Source of the DNA: RPQJ01 sp963778185
GTDB taxonomy: Bacteria; Pseudomonadota; Gammaproteobacteria; Steroidobacterales; Steroidobacteraceae
Assembly: GCA_963778185.1 (NCBI GenBank)
Contig: CAVZTF010000003.1
Span: 1,488,001 to 1,552,000, forward strand
Direction of reading: 5' to 3'
Length of the DNA: 64,000 bases
The translations under genes were made by a program, and so were the position numbers. The notes under the pieces are model-generated. The model ran no database searches. It was given only the letters and a program-made list of their open reading frames with translations, and was not told the origin of the DNA. Shown here in pieces: positions 42,461-51,036 of this stretch. The first letter of the stretch is position 1. Every line of letters begins with the position of its first letter.

Positions 42461-43083
42461 GCGGCGGTCCCGCGTTCCCGGCGCGGGTCGTCCTGGCGAC
42501 CGGCAACCCGGGCAAGCTGCGGGAGATGCGCGAGATCCTTGCGCCCTGGCGCGTCGAGGTGCTGCCGCAGTCCGATTTCACGCGCGCCGCAGCCGAGGAA
42601 ACCGGCTTGAGCTTCGTCGAGAACGCCATCCTGAAGGCGCGATTTGCCGCGGAGTCGGCCGGGTTGCCGGCGATCGCCGACGATTCCGGGCTCGAGGTGG
42701 ACGCGTTGCACGGGGCACCGGGAATCTACTCGGCGCGCTATGCGGGCGAGGGTGCGGGCGACGATGCGAACAACGCGCGGCTGCTGCGTGAACTCGCGGA
42801 CGTGCCGGACGAACTGCGCCGCGCCCGCTATCGCTGCGCGATGGCGTTCCTGCGCTGGCCGCTCGATCCCGCGCCGATCGTCTGCCAGGCCCGTTGGGAA
42901 GGACGCATCGCCCGCGCGCCGCAGGGCAGCGGCGGCTTCGGTTACGACCCGCTGTTCTGCGTCGGCGACAGCGGCCGGACCGCAGCCGGGATGCCTGCCG
43001 CCGACAAGAATCGCGTGAGCCACCGTGGCAAGGCCTTGCGCGCGCTGGTGGCGGCGCTGGAACGGGCCGGCGACGCCTCGTGA
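42457..43083 (+). CDS. rdgB: XTP/dITP diphosphatase (RdgB/HAM1)
   Basis: Removes non-canonical purine nucleotides (dITP, XTP) to protect DNA. 208 residues from GTG 42457, overlapping the rph stop by 4 nt. Motifs: LATGNPGKLREMREIL (substrate loop), SFVENAILKARFAA, ADDSGLEVDALHGAPGIYSARY (catalytic Asp) and GSGGFGYDPLF with SHRGKAL at the end. rph-rdgB-hemW is a recurrent order in Gammaproteobacteria. Confidence 0.96.
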   Translation: MSGGPAFPARVVLATGNPGKLREMREILAPWRVEVLPQSDFTRAAAEETGLSFVENAILKARFAAESAGLPAIADDSGLEVDALHGAPGIYSARYAGEGAGDDANNARLLRELADVPDELRRARYRCAMAFLRWPLDPAPIVCQARWEGRIARAPQGSGGFGYDPLFCVGDSGRTAAGMPAADKNRVSHRGKALRALVAALERAGDAS

Positions 43084-44303
43084 GCCCGCGCGCCAGCCCG
43101 CCGCTTGCGCTGTACGTCCACCTGCCGTGGTGCGTGCGCAAGTGTCCGTACTGTGACTTCAACTCCCACGCGGCACCGGCGGCGGGCATCCCGCAGGAGG
43201 TGTACATTGCCGCCCTGCTCGACGACCTGCTGTTCGCGGCGCAAGGCCTCGCCCAACGGCCGCTGGTGTCGGTGTTCTTTGGCGGTGGCACCCCGAGTCT
43301 CGTGGCGGCGGCCGCCATCGGCCGAATCCTCGCGCAGGCGCGGCGCTCATTTCCGGCCACCGAGGCGCTCGAGGTGACGCTCGAGGCAAATCCCGGGACG
43401 ATCGAGCACGGGCGATTCGCGGAGTACCGGGCCGCGGGCGTCAATCGCGTGTCGCTCGGTGCACAGAGCTTCGACGACCGTCACCTCGGCGCGCTGGGCC
43501 GCATTCACGCCGCGGGCGATACGCTCGCGGCGGTTGCGGAGCTTGTCGAATCCGGGATCGACAATTTCAACCTTGACCTGATGTACGCCCTGCCGCGGCA
43601 GTCTCTCCAGGAGGCCGTGGCCGACGTGGAGCGTGCGATCGAACTCGCGCCGACGCACATCTCGCATTACCAGCTCACGCTCGAGCCGGGCACGGCTTTC
43701 GAGCGCCACCCGCCGCCGCTTCCCGACGACGACGCAAGCCTCGCGATGCAGTTCGCGTGCCAGGAACGACTCGCCGCCGCGGGATACCTGCAGTACGAGG
43801 TCTCGGCCTACGCGCGGCCCGGGCGCCAATGCGCGCACAATCTGAATTACTGGCGTTTCGGCGACTACGTTGGCATCGGCGCCGGCGCGCACGGCAAACT
43901 GACTGACCCCGCGACCCGCACGGTGGTGCGCACCGCTCGCGTCCGGCAGCCGACCCGCTACATGGCGGCCGTGCAGCCGCAGGACCGCCTCGCGGAAGTC
44001 CGGACCGTCGCGGCGCACGAGTTGCCGTTCGAGTTCGGACTGAATGCATTGCGGCTCGTCGAGGGTTTCGACGCCGCGCTGTTCGAGGAGCGGACGGGCC
44101 TGGGGTGGGGTGCAATCGAGGCGCCGCTCGCGGCGGCGCAGGTGAGGGGGTTGATCGCGCAGGATGTGGACGGCTGGTGGGTCCCGACGCCCCGGGGGCA
44201 GCGGTTCCTGAATGACTTGCAGGCCCTCTTTATCGTCGAGCGCGGGGCTGCCGACGAACGACCGCCCGTTTCACCTATTGCTTCGGGCGCGCGAATGGGC
44301 TAG
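43080..44303 (+). CDS. hemW: HemW, radical SAM heme chaperone
   Basis: Radical SAM protein of the coproporphyrinogen-oxidase-like group that binds heme and delivers it to respiratory enzymes. 407 residues from GTG 43080, overlapping the rdgB stop (GTGA). The cluster motif is CVRKCPYCDF: CxxxCxxC, as HemW requires. Other landmarks: VFFGGGTPSL, TLEANPGT, GVNRVSLGAQSFDD and the HemW C-terminal NALRLVEGF...FLNDLQALF. The last 20 or so residues extend past the usual end. It was formerly annotated as hemN, but it is not HemN. Confidence 0.94.
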   Translation: MSPRASPPLALYVHLPWCVRKCPYCDFNSHAAPAAGIPQEVYIAALLDDLLFAAQGLAQRPLVSVFFGGGTPSLVAAAAIGRILAQARRSFPATEALEVTLEANPGTIEHGRFAEYRAAGVNRVSLGAQSFDDRHLGALGRIHAAGDTLAAVAELVESGIDNFNLDLMYALPRQSLQEAVADVERAIELAPTHISHYQLTLEPGTAFERHPPPLPDDDASLAMQFACQERLAAAGYLQYEVSAYARPGRQCAHNLNYWRFGDYVGIGAGAHGKLTDPATRTVVRTARVRQPTRYMAAVQPQDRLAEVRTVAAHELPFEFGLNALRLVEGFDAALFEERTGLGWGAIEAPLAAAQVRGLIAQDVDGWWVPTPRGQRFLNDLQALFIVERGAADERPPVSPIASGARMG

Positions 44304-44621
44304 GGGACGACTCACTTATGCACACCAGTCTTGCAGGGACGCAAATTCGCCACGTTACACTCTGTAGTCGAAGTGACATCTGAGGCGACGCCCGTAAATA
44401 ATTGACTAATAAAGCATTATTGGCGTGGTCAAAAATTAACCAAAGCGAGAATTGCCGTGTCTCATGCGAGACCCGGCTGTTTAACCTGGCTGACATCCAC
44501 AGAGTTATCCACAGGTTTTGTGGATAACCGATCCGGCCGGTGCAGCTACGCCTTGTAAGCCTCTGCTGGCGCTCCTATACTTCGCGCCCTTTTTCCGATG
44601 ATTCCCCCAAGGACCGCGGCC
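44304..44621. other. AT-rich intergenic region with three DnaA boxes, upstream of rpmE
   Basis: 318 bases between hemW and rpmE without a gene. It holds perfect matches to TTATNCACA at 44316-44324 (TTATGCACA), 44505-44513 (TTATCCACA) and, inverted, 44519-44527 (TGTGGATAA). A weaker ACATCCACA lies at 44493-44501. Between the first and second boxes lies an AT-rich tract (about 44395-44450, aaataattgactaataaagc). The rpmE promoter lies at its right end. This is the composition of a DnaA-binding region, possibly an origin, or a DnaA-controlled promoter. No dnaA, dnaN, rpmH, parAB or gidA is nearby. Confidence 0.65.
44553..44581 (+). promoter_or_regulatory. rpmE: Predicted sigma70 promoter of rpmE
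   Basis: TTGTAA (44553-44558) and TATACT (44576-44581) with the ideal 17-nt spacer. Start of transcription is expected near 44588, giving a leader of about 34 nt that contains the SD AAGGA (44609-44613) before the ATG at 44622. The inverted DnaA-box pair ends 25 nt upstream of the -35. Confidence 0.75.
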
Positions 44622-44825
44622 ATGAAGAGCGGAATCCATCCCGAATACAAGTCGATCACCGTGACCTGCAGCTGCGGGAACACGTTCGAGACGCGCTCCA
44701 CGCTGGGCGAAAACCTGCAGATCGAAGTCTGCTCGAGCTGCCACCCGTTCTACACGGGCAAGCAGAAGATCGTGGACACTGGCGGCCGGGTCGATCGTTT
44801 CCGCAAGAAGTACGCGCGCGGCTGA
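44622..44825 (+). CDS. rpmE: 50S ribosomal protein L31, zinc-binding type
   Basis: 67 residues. Start at ATG 44622 (MKSGIHPEYKSITVTCSCGN), preceded by SD AAGGA; an in-frame ATG 8 codons upstream is not used. The zinc ligands are CSCGN and CSSCHPFYTGKQ (C+ form). Ends DRFRKKYARG as usual. The zinc-free L31B paralogue is not in the window. Confidence 0.97.
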   Translation: MKSGIHPEYKSITVTCSCGNTFETRSTLGENLQIEVCSSCHPFYTGKQKIVDTGGRVDRFRKKYARG

Positions 44826-44954
44826 GCCCGCCCCGCACTGTCTGCGAAGCAACGGGGCGCAGTGGCGCCCCGTTTCGCTTCCGCGAGCCCGCGGACCTTT
44901 CTGCTCCGCGCGGCTGCCTCTAGACTGGACTCACAGTCGCTCGAGGCATCGCCC

Positions 44955-46421
44955 ATGACCGCTCGCACCGCCCTGCTCGCCTCCATCGCGGCCCTTGCAG
45001 CCGTGCTGGCCGGATGCGCGTCCAACCCCGTCACCGGCGGGACGGACGTCGTCATGATCAGCGAGGCGAAAGAGATCGAGATCGGGCGCCAGGCGCACCC
45101 GCGGATCCTGCAGCAGTACGGCCGTTACGACGACGAGGCCGTGCAGGGCTACGTAAACCAGATCGGCCAGCGCATCGCGGCCGTCAGCCACCGGCCGGAC
45201 CTGCAGTACACGTTCACGGTCCTCGACAGCGAAGAGGTCAACGCCTTCGCCCTGCCCGGCGGCTACGTGTACATCACCCGCGGGATCATGACCTACCTCA
45301 ACTCCGAGGCCGAGCTCGTCGCCGTGCTTGGCCACGAGGTCGGCCACGTCACCGCGCGGCACGGCGTGCGCCAGCAGAGCGGCGCCACGGCCGCCGGGAT
45401 CGGCGCCACGCTGGTCGGCATCCTGACGGGCAGCGGCGACCTGGCAAACCTCGCGAACCTGGCCGGCTCGGCGCTGGTGCGCGGCTATGGGCGCGACATG
45501 GAGCTCGAGGCGGATGCCATCGGCGCCCAGTACCTCGATCGCCTGAAGTACGACCCGGCGGCCATGATCGACGTCGTGCGCCTGCTCAAGAACCAGGAGC
45601 TGCTCGAGGTGCAGCTTGCGAAGCAGGAGGGCCGCGAGCCGCGCGTTTACCACGGCGTGTTCTCGACCCATCCGGACAGCGACACCCGGCTCAAGGAGGT
45701 GGTGGCCTCGGCGGGCAAGGCGGGTGCGGGCGAGAGTCGCCCCGACGGCCACTACACCTATCTGCAGCGGATCACCGGCCTGCCGGTGGGCGCCAGCCGG
45801 GCCCAGGGCGTGGTGCGCGGCAGCCGTTTCTACCACGCGGACATGGGGTTCACCCTCGCCTTCCCGTCGGGCTGGACGGTGCAGAACCTGCAGAGCAAGG
45901 TCCTGGCCGTTACACCGCAGAAGGATGCCGTGTTGCAGCTCTCGGCCATGGCGCCGCCACAGGGGGTCGGGCCGCGCGACTTTCTCTCGCGCAGCCTGTC
46001 GGGCGTGCCGCTGTCAGCACAGGAACCCCTCGAGGTGAACGGTCTTGCCGGCTACACGGCCATCGCCCGCGAGGTGCCGCTCCCCTGGGGCAATCGCGGG
46101 CCGGCACGCTACGCCGTTCTTTATTACAACGGCCTCGCCTATGTCTTCATGGGCGCGACGCGGCTCAATTCCGCATTGCCTGCCAGCGACCCGCTGCTGC
46201 TCTCCAGCATCAAGACCTTCCGCCGGCTGCGGGACGACGAGTTCGCCCGGGCCGAGCCGGACCGTCTGAGCCTGGTGAAGGCAGGCGCCCAGACGAGCAT
46301 CGCCGAGCTGGCGCGGAACTCGCCGATCCAGAAATACCCCGCCGAGCGCCTGCGGCTCCTGAACGACCTCTATCCGGACAAGGAACCCGCCCCGGGCCAG
46401 TGGCTCAAGGTGGTGGAATAG
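44955..46421 (+). CDS. M48-family zinc metalloprotease lipoprotein
   Basis: 488 residues from ATG 44955. Lipoprotein signal ALLASIAALAAVLAGC (lipobox LAGC). M48 catalytic region: LNSEAELVAVLGHEVGHVTARHG with HEVGH zinc site, and the third ligand Glu in DMELEADAIGAQYLDRL. Then RVYHGVFSTHPDSDTRL. The C-terminal 180 residues (YHADMGFTLAFPSGWTVQNL to QWLKVVE) replace the TPR array of BepA with a different fold, so it is related to BepA/LoiP but not orthologous by layout. Probably outer-membrane quality control. The next gene gltA begins 89 nt away. Confidence 0.9.
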   Translation: MTARTALLASIAALAAVLAGCASNPVTGGTDVVMISEAKEIEIGRQAHPRILQQYGRYDDEAVQGYVNQIGQRIAAVSHRPDLQYTFTVLDSEEVNAFALPGGYVYITRGIMTYLNSEAELVAVLGHEVGHVTARHGVRQQSGATAAGIGATLVGILTGSGDLANLANLAGSALVRGYGRDMELEADAIGAQYLDRLKYDPAAMIDVVRLLKNQELLEVQLAKQEGREPRVYHGVFSTHPDSDTRLKEVVASAGKAGAGESRPDGHYTYLQRITGLPVGASRAQGVVRGSRFYHADMGFTLAFPSGWTVQNLQSKVLAVTPQKDAVLQLSAMAPPQGVGPRDFLSRSLSGVPLSAQEPLEVNGLAGYTAIAREVPLPWGNRGPARYAVLYYNGLAYVFMGATRLNSALPASDPLLLSSIKTFRRLRDDEFARAEPDRLSLVKAGAQTSIAELARNSPIQKYPAERLRLLNDLYPDKEPAPGQWLKVVE

Positions 46422-46510
46422 CCCTGACTTGATCGGACCCTCCCGGTCGTGCAACGCTCCCTCGCTGCCCTCGATTCGCGGGGGAGGGTCTGAAAGAAGG
46501 GTGGTTACAG

Positions 46511-47809
46511 ATGAGCGGCAAGAAGTACGAGTTGGTCAGCCTGGAGTCGGGCAAGAAGTCGATTCTCGAGGCGCGCGCCGGCACGCTCGGGCCGGAATGC
46601 CTGAACATCGCCGGCATCACCAAGGACCACGGGGCGTTCACGTTCGATCCCGGGTTCATGGCGACCGCCGCGTGCGAGAGCAAGATCACCTACATCGACG
46701 GCGATGCGGGCATCCTGCTGTATCGCGGGTACCCGATCGAGCAGATCGCGACCAAGTCGAACTTCCTGGAGGTGGCCTACCTGCTGATCAACGGCGAGCT
46801 GCCGGCCGGCGAGCAGCTGGAGCAGTTCGACCATTCGATCCGCTACCACACGATGCTCAACGAATCGCTGCTGCGATTCTTCAACGGCTTCCACTACGAC
46901 GCGCACCCGATGGCGATGGTCTCCGCCGTCGTGTCGTCCATGGCGGCGTTCTACCACGACTCGATGGACATCCATAACCCGCGGCACCGCGAGATCTTCG
47001 CGCACCGCGTGCTGGCCAAGATCCCGACGATCTCGGCCGCGGCCTACAAGCACATGCTCGGCCAGCCCTTCATCTACCCGCGCAACGACATGGACTATTG
47101 CGCGAACATGCTGCGGATGTTCTTTGCGGTCCCGTCCGAGGACTACGAGGTGGACCCGGTGACGGCGCAGGCGCTCGACCTGCTGCTGATCCTGCACGCC
47201 GACCACGAGCAGAACGCCAGCACCTCCACCGTCCGCCTCGCCGGCAGCACGGGCACGAACCCGTACGCCGCGATCTCCTCGGGCGTATCGGCGCTCTGGG
47301 GCCCGGCGCACGGCGGAGCGAACGAGGCCGTGCTCGCCATGCTCGAGGACATCGGCACGGTCGACAACATCCCGAAATTCCTCGATCGCGTGAAGGACAA
47401 GGACGGCGGCAAGCGGCTGATGGGGTTCGGCCACCGCGTCTACAAGAATTTCGACCCACGCGCGAAGATCATTCGCGAGATGTGCCACAAGGTCCTCGCG
47501 CGCCTCGGCCGCAACGACAACCCGCTGTTCGAGCTCGCCCTGCGGCTCGAGGAGATCGCGCTCAAGGACGAGTACTTCATCGCCCGCAAGCTCTACCCCA
47601 ACGTGGATTTCTACTCGGGCGTGATCTACAGCGCGCTCGGCATCCCGCGCTCGATGTTCACGGTGATGTTCGCGATCGCGCGCACCGCGGGCTGGGTGGC
47701 GCACTGGCAGGAGATGATCGCGGACCCGGCCATGAAGATCGGCCGTCCGCGGCAGCTCTACACGGGGCCGACCCAGCGCGACTACCTCGAGATCGACAAG
47801 CGCGCGTGA
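46511..47809 (+). CDS. gltA: Citrate synthase
   Basis: Condenses acetyl-CoA and oxaloacetate at the entry of the TCA cycle. 432 residues, hexameric type II (NADH-sensitive in Gammaproteobacteria) by length and by the N-terminal domain (CESKITYIDGDAGILLYRGY). Active-site regions: SALWGPAHGGANEAVL (His), FGHRVYKNFDPRAK (His) and FYSGVIYSALGIP (Asp further along). SD GAAGG upstream of the ATG. Upstream it has a 9-bp inverted repeat (46436-46444 with 46482-46490). Confidence 0.97.
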   Translation: MSGKKYELVSLESGKKSILEARAGTLGPECLNIAGITKDHGAFTFDPGFMATAACESKITYIDGDAGILLYRGYPIEQIATKSNFLEVAYLLINGELPAGEQLEQFDHSIRYHTMLNESLLRFFNGFHYDAHPMAMVSAVVSSMAAFYHDSMDIHNPRHREIFAHRVLAKIPTISAAAYKHMLGQPFIYPRNDMDYCANMLRMFFAVPSEDYEVDPVTAQALDLLLILHADHEQNASTSTVRLAGSTGTNPYAAISSGVSALWGPAHGGANEAVLAMLEDIGTVDNIPKFLDRVKDKDGGKRLMGFGHRVYKNFDPRAKIIREMCHKVLARLGRNDNPLFELALRLEEIALKDEYFIARKLYPNVDFYSGVIYSALGIPRSMFTVMFAIARTAGWVAHWQEMIADPAMKIGRPRQLYTGPTQRDYLEIDKRA

Positions 47810-47812
47810 TTG

Positions 47813-47837
47813 CGTTCCGGCGCCCATGCCCGGAACG
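47813..47837. terminator. Hairpin between convergent gltA and the conserved unknown gene
   Basis: cgttccgg (47813-47820) pairs with ccggaacg (47830-47837) around a 9-nt loop, 4 nt past the gltA stop. There is no T-run, so it is a weak candidate terminator or a stabilising 3' structure. Confidence 0.4.
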
Positions 47838-47881
47838 GACGATCGACGGCACGCCAACGCGAAGCACGCGGGAACCAGCGA

Positions 47882-48484
47882 CTAAAGCAGCGACTCGACC
47901 TCGGCGGCGCTGGCGCGCCGCATGGGCTTGCCGTCCACCGGGCTCGCCGGCGACTGCCGGATCCCGTCGAGCGGGAAGACGACCGCGTCGACCGTCTGCC
48001 GACCCGCGACGAACCGCAGGGCCGGGTAGCCCACCACGCGGTCGCGCTCGTACCGGAGCCGGCGCTCGAGCACCTCGTGCGGCACGCCCCGCTCCTCGAG
48101 CCGCAACGACACCGCCTCGGGCGACTCCGAAAACAGGTGCAGGTTGATCTCCGAATGCGCCGAGGCCGTGCCGGCGAGCACCGGGCCGACCAGCCGCGGC
48201 TGGAAGTCCGCCATCAGCCGCATCGCCTCGAGCGCCGAGCGGCGCAGCGAGGCCAGGTCCGCCTCGTGGCGGTCGGCGGCGAACAGGCGCTGGTGCGCGA
48301 CCCGCGCTGCCTCGATCTCGGTGTTGCGCGGCAGGATCGACGCGTCCGTCACGCCGAGCCGGTCCGCCGCCTTGCGCTTCGCCTGCAGGAAGTCGTCCAC
48401 GCCCTGCTCGCGCATGATGCGCGCGGCTTCCTCGGCTACCGCCTGTCGCATCAGTTCGGCGCGGGGATTCGGTCGTCGGCTCAT
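47882..48484 (-). CDS. Conserved protein of unknown function, possible nucleotidyltransferase-like fold
   Basis: 200 residues from ATG 48484, 11 nt downstream of the PBP1a stop on the same strand. N-terminal half is helical and charged (AARIMREQGVDDFLQAKRKA, RNTEIEAARVAHQRLF). The second half reads GPVLAGTASAHSEINLHLFS, then ESPEAVSLRLEERGVPHEV and VDAVVFPLDGIRQSPASPVD. The G-x-x-L-x-G-T then acidic/His pattern is reminiscent of minimal nucleotidyltransferases, which I offer only as a weak guess. I recall similar genes in other Gammaproteobacteria, so it is likely a conserved family. Probably cotranscribed with mrcA. Confidence 0.75.
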   Translation of the reverse strand: MSRRPNPRAELMRQAVAEEAARIMREQGVDDFLQAKRKAADRLGVTDASILPRNTEIEAARVAHQRLFAADRHEADLASLRRSALEAMRLMADFQPRLVGPVLAGTASAHSEINLHLFSESPEAVSLRLEERGVPHEVLERRLRYERDRVVGYPALRFVAGRQTVDAVVFPLDGIRQSPASPVDGKPMRRASAAEVESLL

Positions 48485-48495
48485 CGGCAGCACCT

Positions 48496-50892
48496 TCAGA
48501 ACAGCGAGTCCTCGTTGCGGTCCGGGGCCGCGCTCTCGGCATCGATCGCCCCGCCATCGTCCCGTGCGCCCGGCTGTGGCGTGAACTGCTCGAGGAACGC
48601 CTCGAACACCGCGCCGCCCCCTGCCCGGGCCGGGCGGCCGGTCTCCCGCGACACCCACATGCGTACGACGCCGGGCGGCTCCGGCAGCCGGTGCTCCGGC
48701 CGGTCGCGGAGGGCCTCCGCCATGAAATATACCCACATCGGCAGCGCCGTCCGCCCGCCTTCCTCGTTGTCGCCGAGCGACCGCTCCTGGTCGAAGCCGA
48801 TCCACGACGCCGCCACGAGGTCGGCGTTGAAGCCGACGAACCACGCGTCGCGCCGATCGTTCGTCGTACCGGTCTTGCCGGCGAGGTCGCTGCGACCCAG
48901 CTCCCTGGCGCGCTGCGCCGTGCCGCGCTCGATGACGTCGGCCATCATGCTCGTCATCACGAAGGCGTTGGCGGGCGTGATGGCCCGTGGGGCCAGCCGC
49001 TCCGGAGCGACCGGGCCTTCGCCGTCGACGCACTCGGCGCAGGCGAGCGGCGGCGCAGCCTCGTAGACCTCGCGTGCCTCCGCGTCCGTCACCTCCGCAA
49101 TCACATGCGGGCTCACGCGGAAGCCGCCGTTGGCGAAGACGGCGAACCCGCGCGCCATGTCGAGCGGCGTCACCTGGCCGGTGCCGAGCGCGAGCGTGAG
49201 GTTCGGCGGCAGCGCCTCGGGCGCGAATCCAAACGCGCCGATGTGCTTCAAGGCCGGCCCGATGCCGACGCCCCGCAGCAGGCGGATCGACACCAGGTTG
49301 CGCGAGCGCACGAGGCCCTCGCGCATGGGCGTCGGACCGTAGAAGCGCTTCGTGATGTTCTGCGGCCGCCATTCCTCGCTGCCGTCGCCGCCGCCGCCAG
49401 GCATGACGATGGGCGCGTCGTTCACCAGCGTCGCCGGCGTGTAGCCGTGCTCGAGGGCGGCCGAATACAGGAAAGGCTTGAAGGACGAGCCGGGCTGGCG
49501 CCTGGCCTGCACCGCGCGGTTGTACTTGCTCGCGCCGAAGTCGAAGCCGCCGACGAGGGCGACGATCGCTCCATCGTGCGGGTCGAGCGCCACCAGTGCG
49601 CCGGAGACCACCGGCAACTGGGCGAGCCGGTAGGCGCCGTCGTCGATCGGCTCGAGGTAAACCACCTGGCCCGGCGCAAGCACGTCCGTCGCGACCTTGG
49701 GCGCGGGACCGAGAGCCTCGTCCGGCAGCGCCGGCCGCGCCCACGACAGCTGTTCCCAGTCGAGTTCGATTGCGACGCCGTCGCGCCCGGCCAGGATGGC
49801 GTGCCGCTCGTCGACGAGCCGGACGATGGCGGCCCGCAGGCTGGCCTGGTCCGAGTGACGCGCGAACGCGGCCGCGACGGCCGCGGCATCGGCGAGCTGC
49901 CCCGGGTCGAGCTGCTCGAGCGGGCCGCGATAGCCGTGCCGCCGGTCGTATTCGAGCAAGGTGCGCCACGCGGCGGCATTGGCCGCCGACTGCAAGCGGC
50001 TGTCGATCGTGGTGGTGACCCGGAAGCCGCCGGTCAAGGCCGCATCGCCGTGGTCCCGCACCATCTCGAGGCGCGCCATCTCGGCGACGAAAGGAGCGTC
50101 CACCTCGACCGCGGGCCCGTGGATGTGGCCTTCGATCGGGGCCGCCGCCGCCGCATCGCGCGCCGCTGCGTCGATCTTCCCGGTCTCGACCATGCGGCGC
50201 AGCACGTACGCACGCCGGTCGCGCGCGCGCTCGACGCTCGCCACCGGGTTGTCGCGTGACGGGGAGCGCGGCAGTCCGGCGATCAGGGCGGCTTCCGGCA
50301 GCGTGAGATCGGCGACGTCCTTGTCGAAGTAGACCTCCGCGGCGGCGCCGATGCCGTAGGCGCGCTGGCCGAGGAAGATCCGGTTGAGGTACAGCGTGAG
50401 TATTTCCTGCTTGCTGAACTCGCGCTCGAACCGCATCGCGAGGAAGACTTCCTTCAGCTTGCGGCGCAAAGTCCGTTCCGAGGTGAGGATCGTGTTGCGC
50501 GCGAGCTGCATGGTGATCGTGCCGCCGCCCTCGCGCACGCCGCCCGCCGACAGGTTGCTCACGAGCGCACGCACGAGGCCCTGCCAGTCGACGCCCGGAT
50601 GCTCGAAGAATCGATCGTCCTCGGCGGCGAGAAAGGCGTCGACGACGACCGGAGGGATCTCCTGCCACGCCACGGGGTTGCGGCGCTGCTCGCCGATCTG
50701 CGCGATGAGCTTGCCGTCGCGCGAGTAGACCTGCAGCGGCAGCTGCACCGGCACGTGCCGGAGCTCGCCTGCACCCGGCAGCTCGGGCGCGAGGTACTGA
50801 TAGGCGCCGGCGAAGCCGAGCCCCACGCCCGCCGTGATGGCGAGGGCCGCCGTGAGGAGGATCACGAGCGCTCTCGCTGCGTATCGCTGCAT
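48496..50892 (-). CDS. mrcA: Penicillin-binding protein 1A, bifunctional peptidoglycan synthase
   Basis: Class A PBP. I start at ATG 50892 (MQRYAARALVILLTAALAIT), 16 codons inside the longest frame. 798 residues: N-terminal membrane helix, GT51 with Glu91 in EDDRFFEHPG and GGGTITMQLARN, an OB-like insert, transpeptidase with PGSSFKP (SxxK), SRNL as the SxN motif (Ser-Arg-Asn), and GKTGTTND. The OB-type insert and the lack of a UB2H domain give PBP1a. Divergent from pilMNOPQ, the classical ponA-pilM arrangement of Pseudomonas. Confidence 0.95.
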   Translation of the reverse strand: MQRYAARALVILLTAALAITAGVGLGFAGAYQYLAPELPGAGELRHVPVQLPLQVYSRDGKLIAQIGEQRRNPVAWQEIPPVVVDAFLAAEDDRFFEHPGVDWQGLVRALVSNLSAGGVREGGGTITMQLARNTILTSERTLRRKLKEVFLAMRFEREFSKQEILTLYLNRIFLGQRAYGIGAAAEVYFDKDVADLTLPEAALIAGLPRSPSRDNPVASVERARDRRAYVLRRMVETGKIDAAARDAAAAAPIEGHIHGPAVEVDAPFVAEMARLEMVRDHGDAALTGGFRVTTTIDSRLQSAANAAAWRTLLEYDRRHGYRGPLEQLDPGQLADAAAVAAAFARHSDQASLRAAIVRLVDERHAILAGRDGVAIELDWEQLSWARPALPDEALGPAPKVATDVLAPGQVVYLEPIDDGAYRLAQLPVVSGALVALDPHDGAIVALVGGFDFGASKYNRAVQARRQPGSSFKPFLYSAALEHGYTPATLVNDAPIVMPGGGGDGSEEWRPQNITKRFYGPTPMREGLVRSRNLVSIRLLRGVGIGPALKHIGAFGFAPEALPPNLTLALGTGQVTPLDMARGFAVFANGGFRVSPHVIAEVTDAEAREVYEAAPPLACAECVDGEGPVAPERLAPRAITPANAFVMTSMMADVIERGTAQRARELGRSDLAGKTGTTNDRRDAWFVGFNADLVAASWIGFDQERSLGDNEEGGRTALPMWVYFMAEALRDRPEHRLPEPPGVVRMWVSRETGRPARAGGGAVFEAFLEQFTPQPGARDDGGAIDAESAAPDRNEDSLF

Positions 50893-50914
50893 CGTCAAAT
50901 CTGCGACCCAGTCC

Positions 50915-50943
50915 TTGCCGCATCCGCGGGGCTTGTGCATAGT
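50915..50943 (+). promoter_or_regulatory. Predicted promoter of the pil leader
   Basis: TTGCCG (50915-50920) and CATAGT (50938-50943) with 17 nt between them; each hexamer matches consensus at 4 of 6 positions. Start of transcription would be near 50950, exactly where the riboswitch aptamer begins, which supports both calls. Confidence 0.6.
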
Positions 50944-50949
50944 AGCTCG

Positions 50950-51036
50950 CGACGCAAGGGCAAACTCATCGAAAGGTGAGGACGCAAAGCCACCGGTCTA
51001 AGGGCTCGGCCTAGGACAGCGGGGTTGCCGGTCCGA
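50950..51036 (+). promoter_or_regulatory. Cyclic-di-GMP-I (GEMM) riboswitch in the pilMNOPQ leader
   Basis: The conserved GEMM core is read directly: GGCAAAC, then the hairpin CUCAUC-GAAA-GGUGAG (6 bp with GAAA tetraloop), then GGACGCAAAGCC, a second arm beginning ACCGGUCUAA, and the closing ACAGC then GGGGUUGCCGG. The 3' GGUUGCC pairs with the 5' GGCAAAC. The tetraloop and the GGUCUAA/ACAGC side supply the usual tertiary receptor. Orientation is plus, so the only downstream genes are pilMNOPQ, from 51310. No terminator hairpin with U-run was found in the 270 nt between, so the mode of control is open. Confidence 0.93.

Noticed and set aside
43080..44303. Oxygen-independent coproporphyrinogen oxidase hemN
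   Set aside because: Length, the rdgB neighbour and HemW-type C-terminus indicate the heme chaperone HemW, which has no decarboxylase activity.
46436..46490. Terminator between the M48 protease gene and gltA
   Set aside because: A 9-bp stem (gaccctccc with gggagggtc) has a loop of about 37 nt and no T-run, so termination is not supported.
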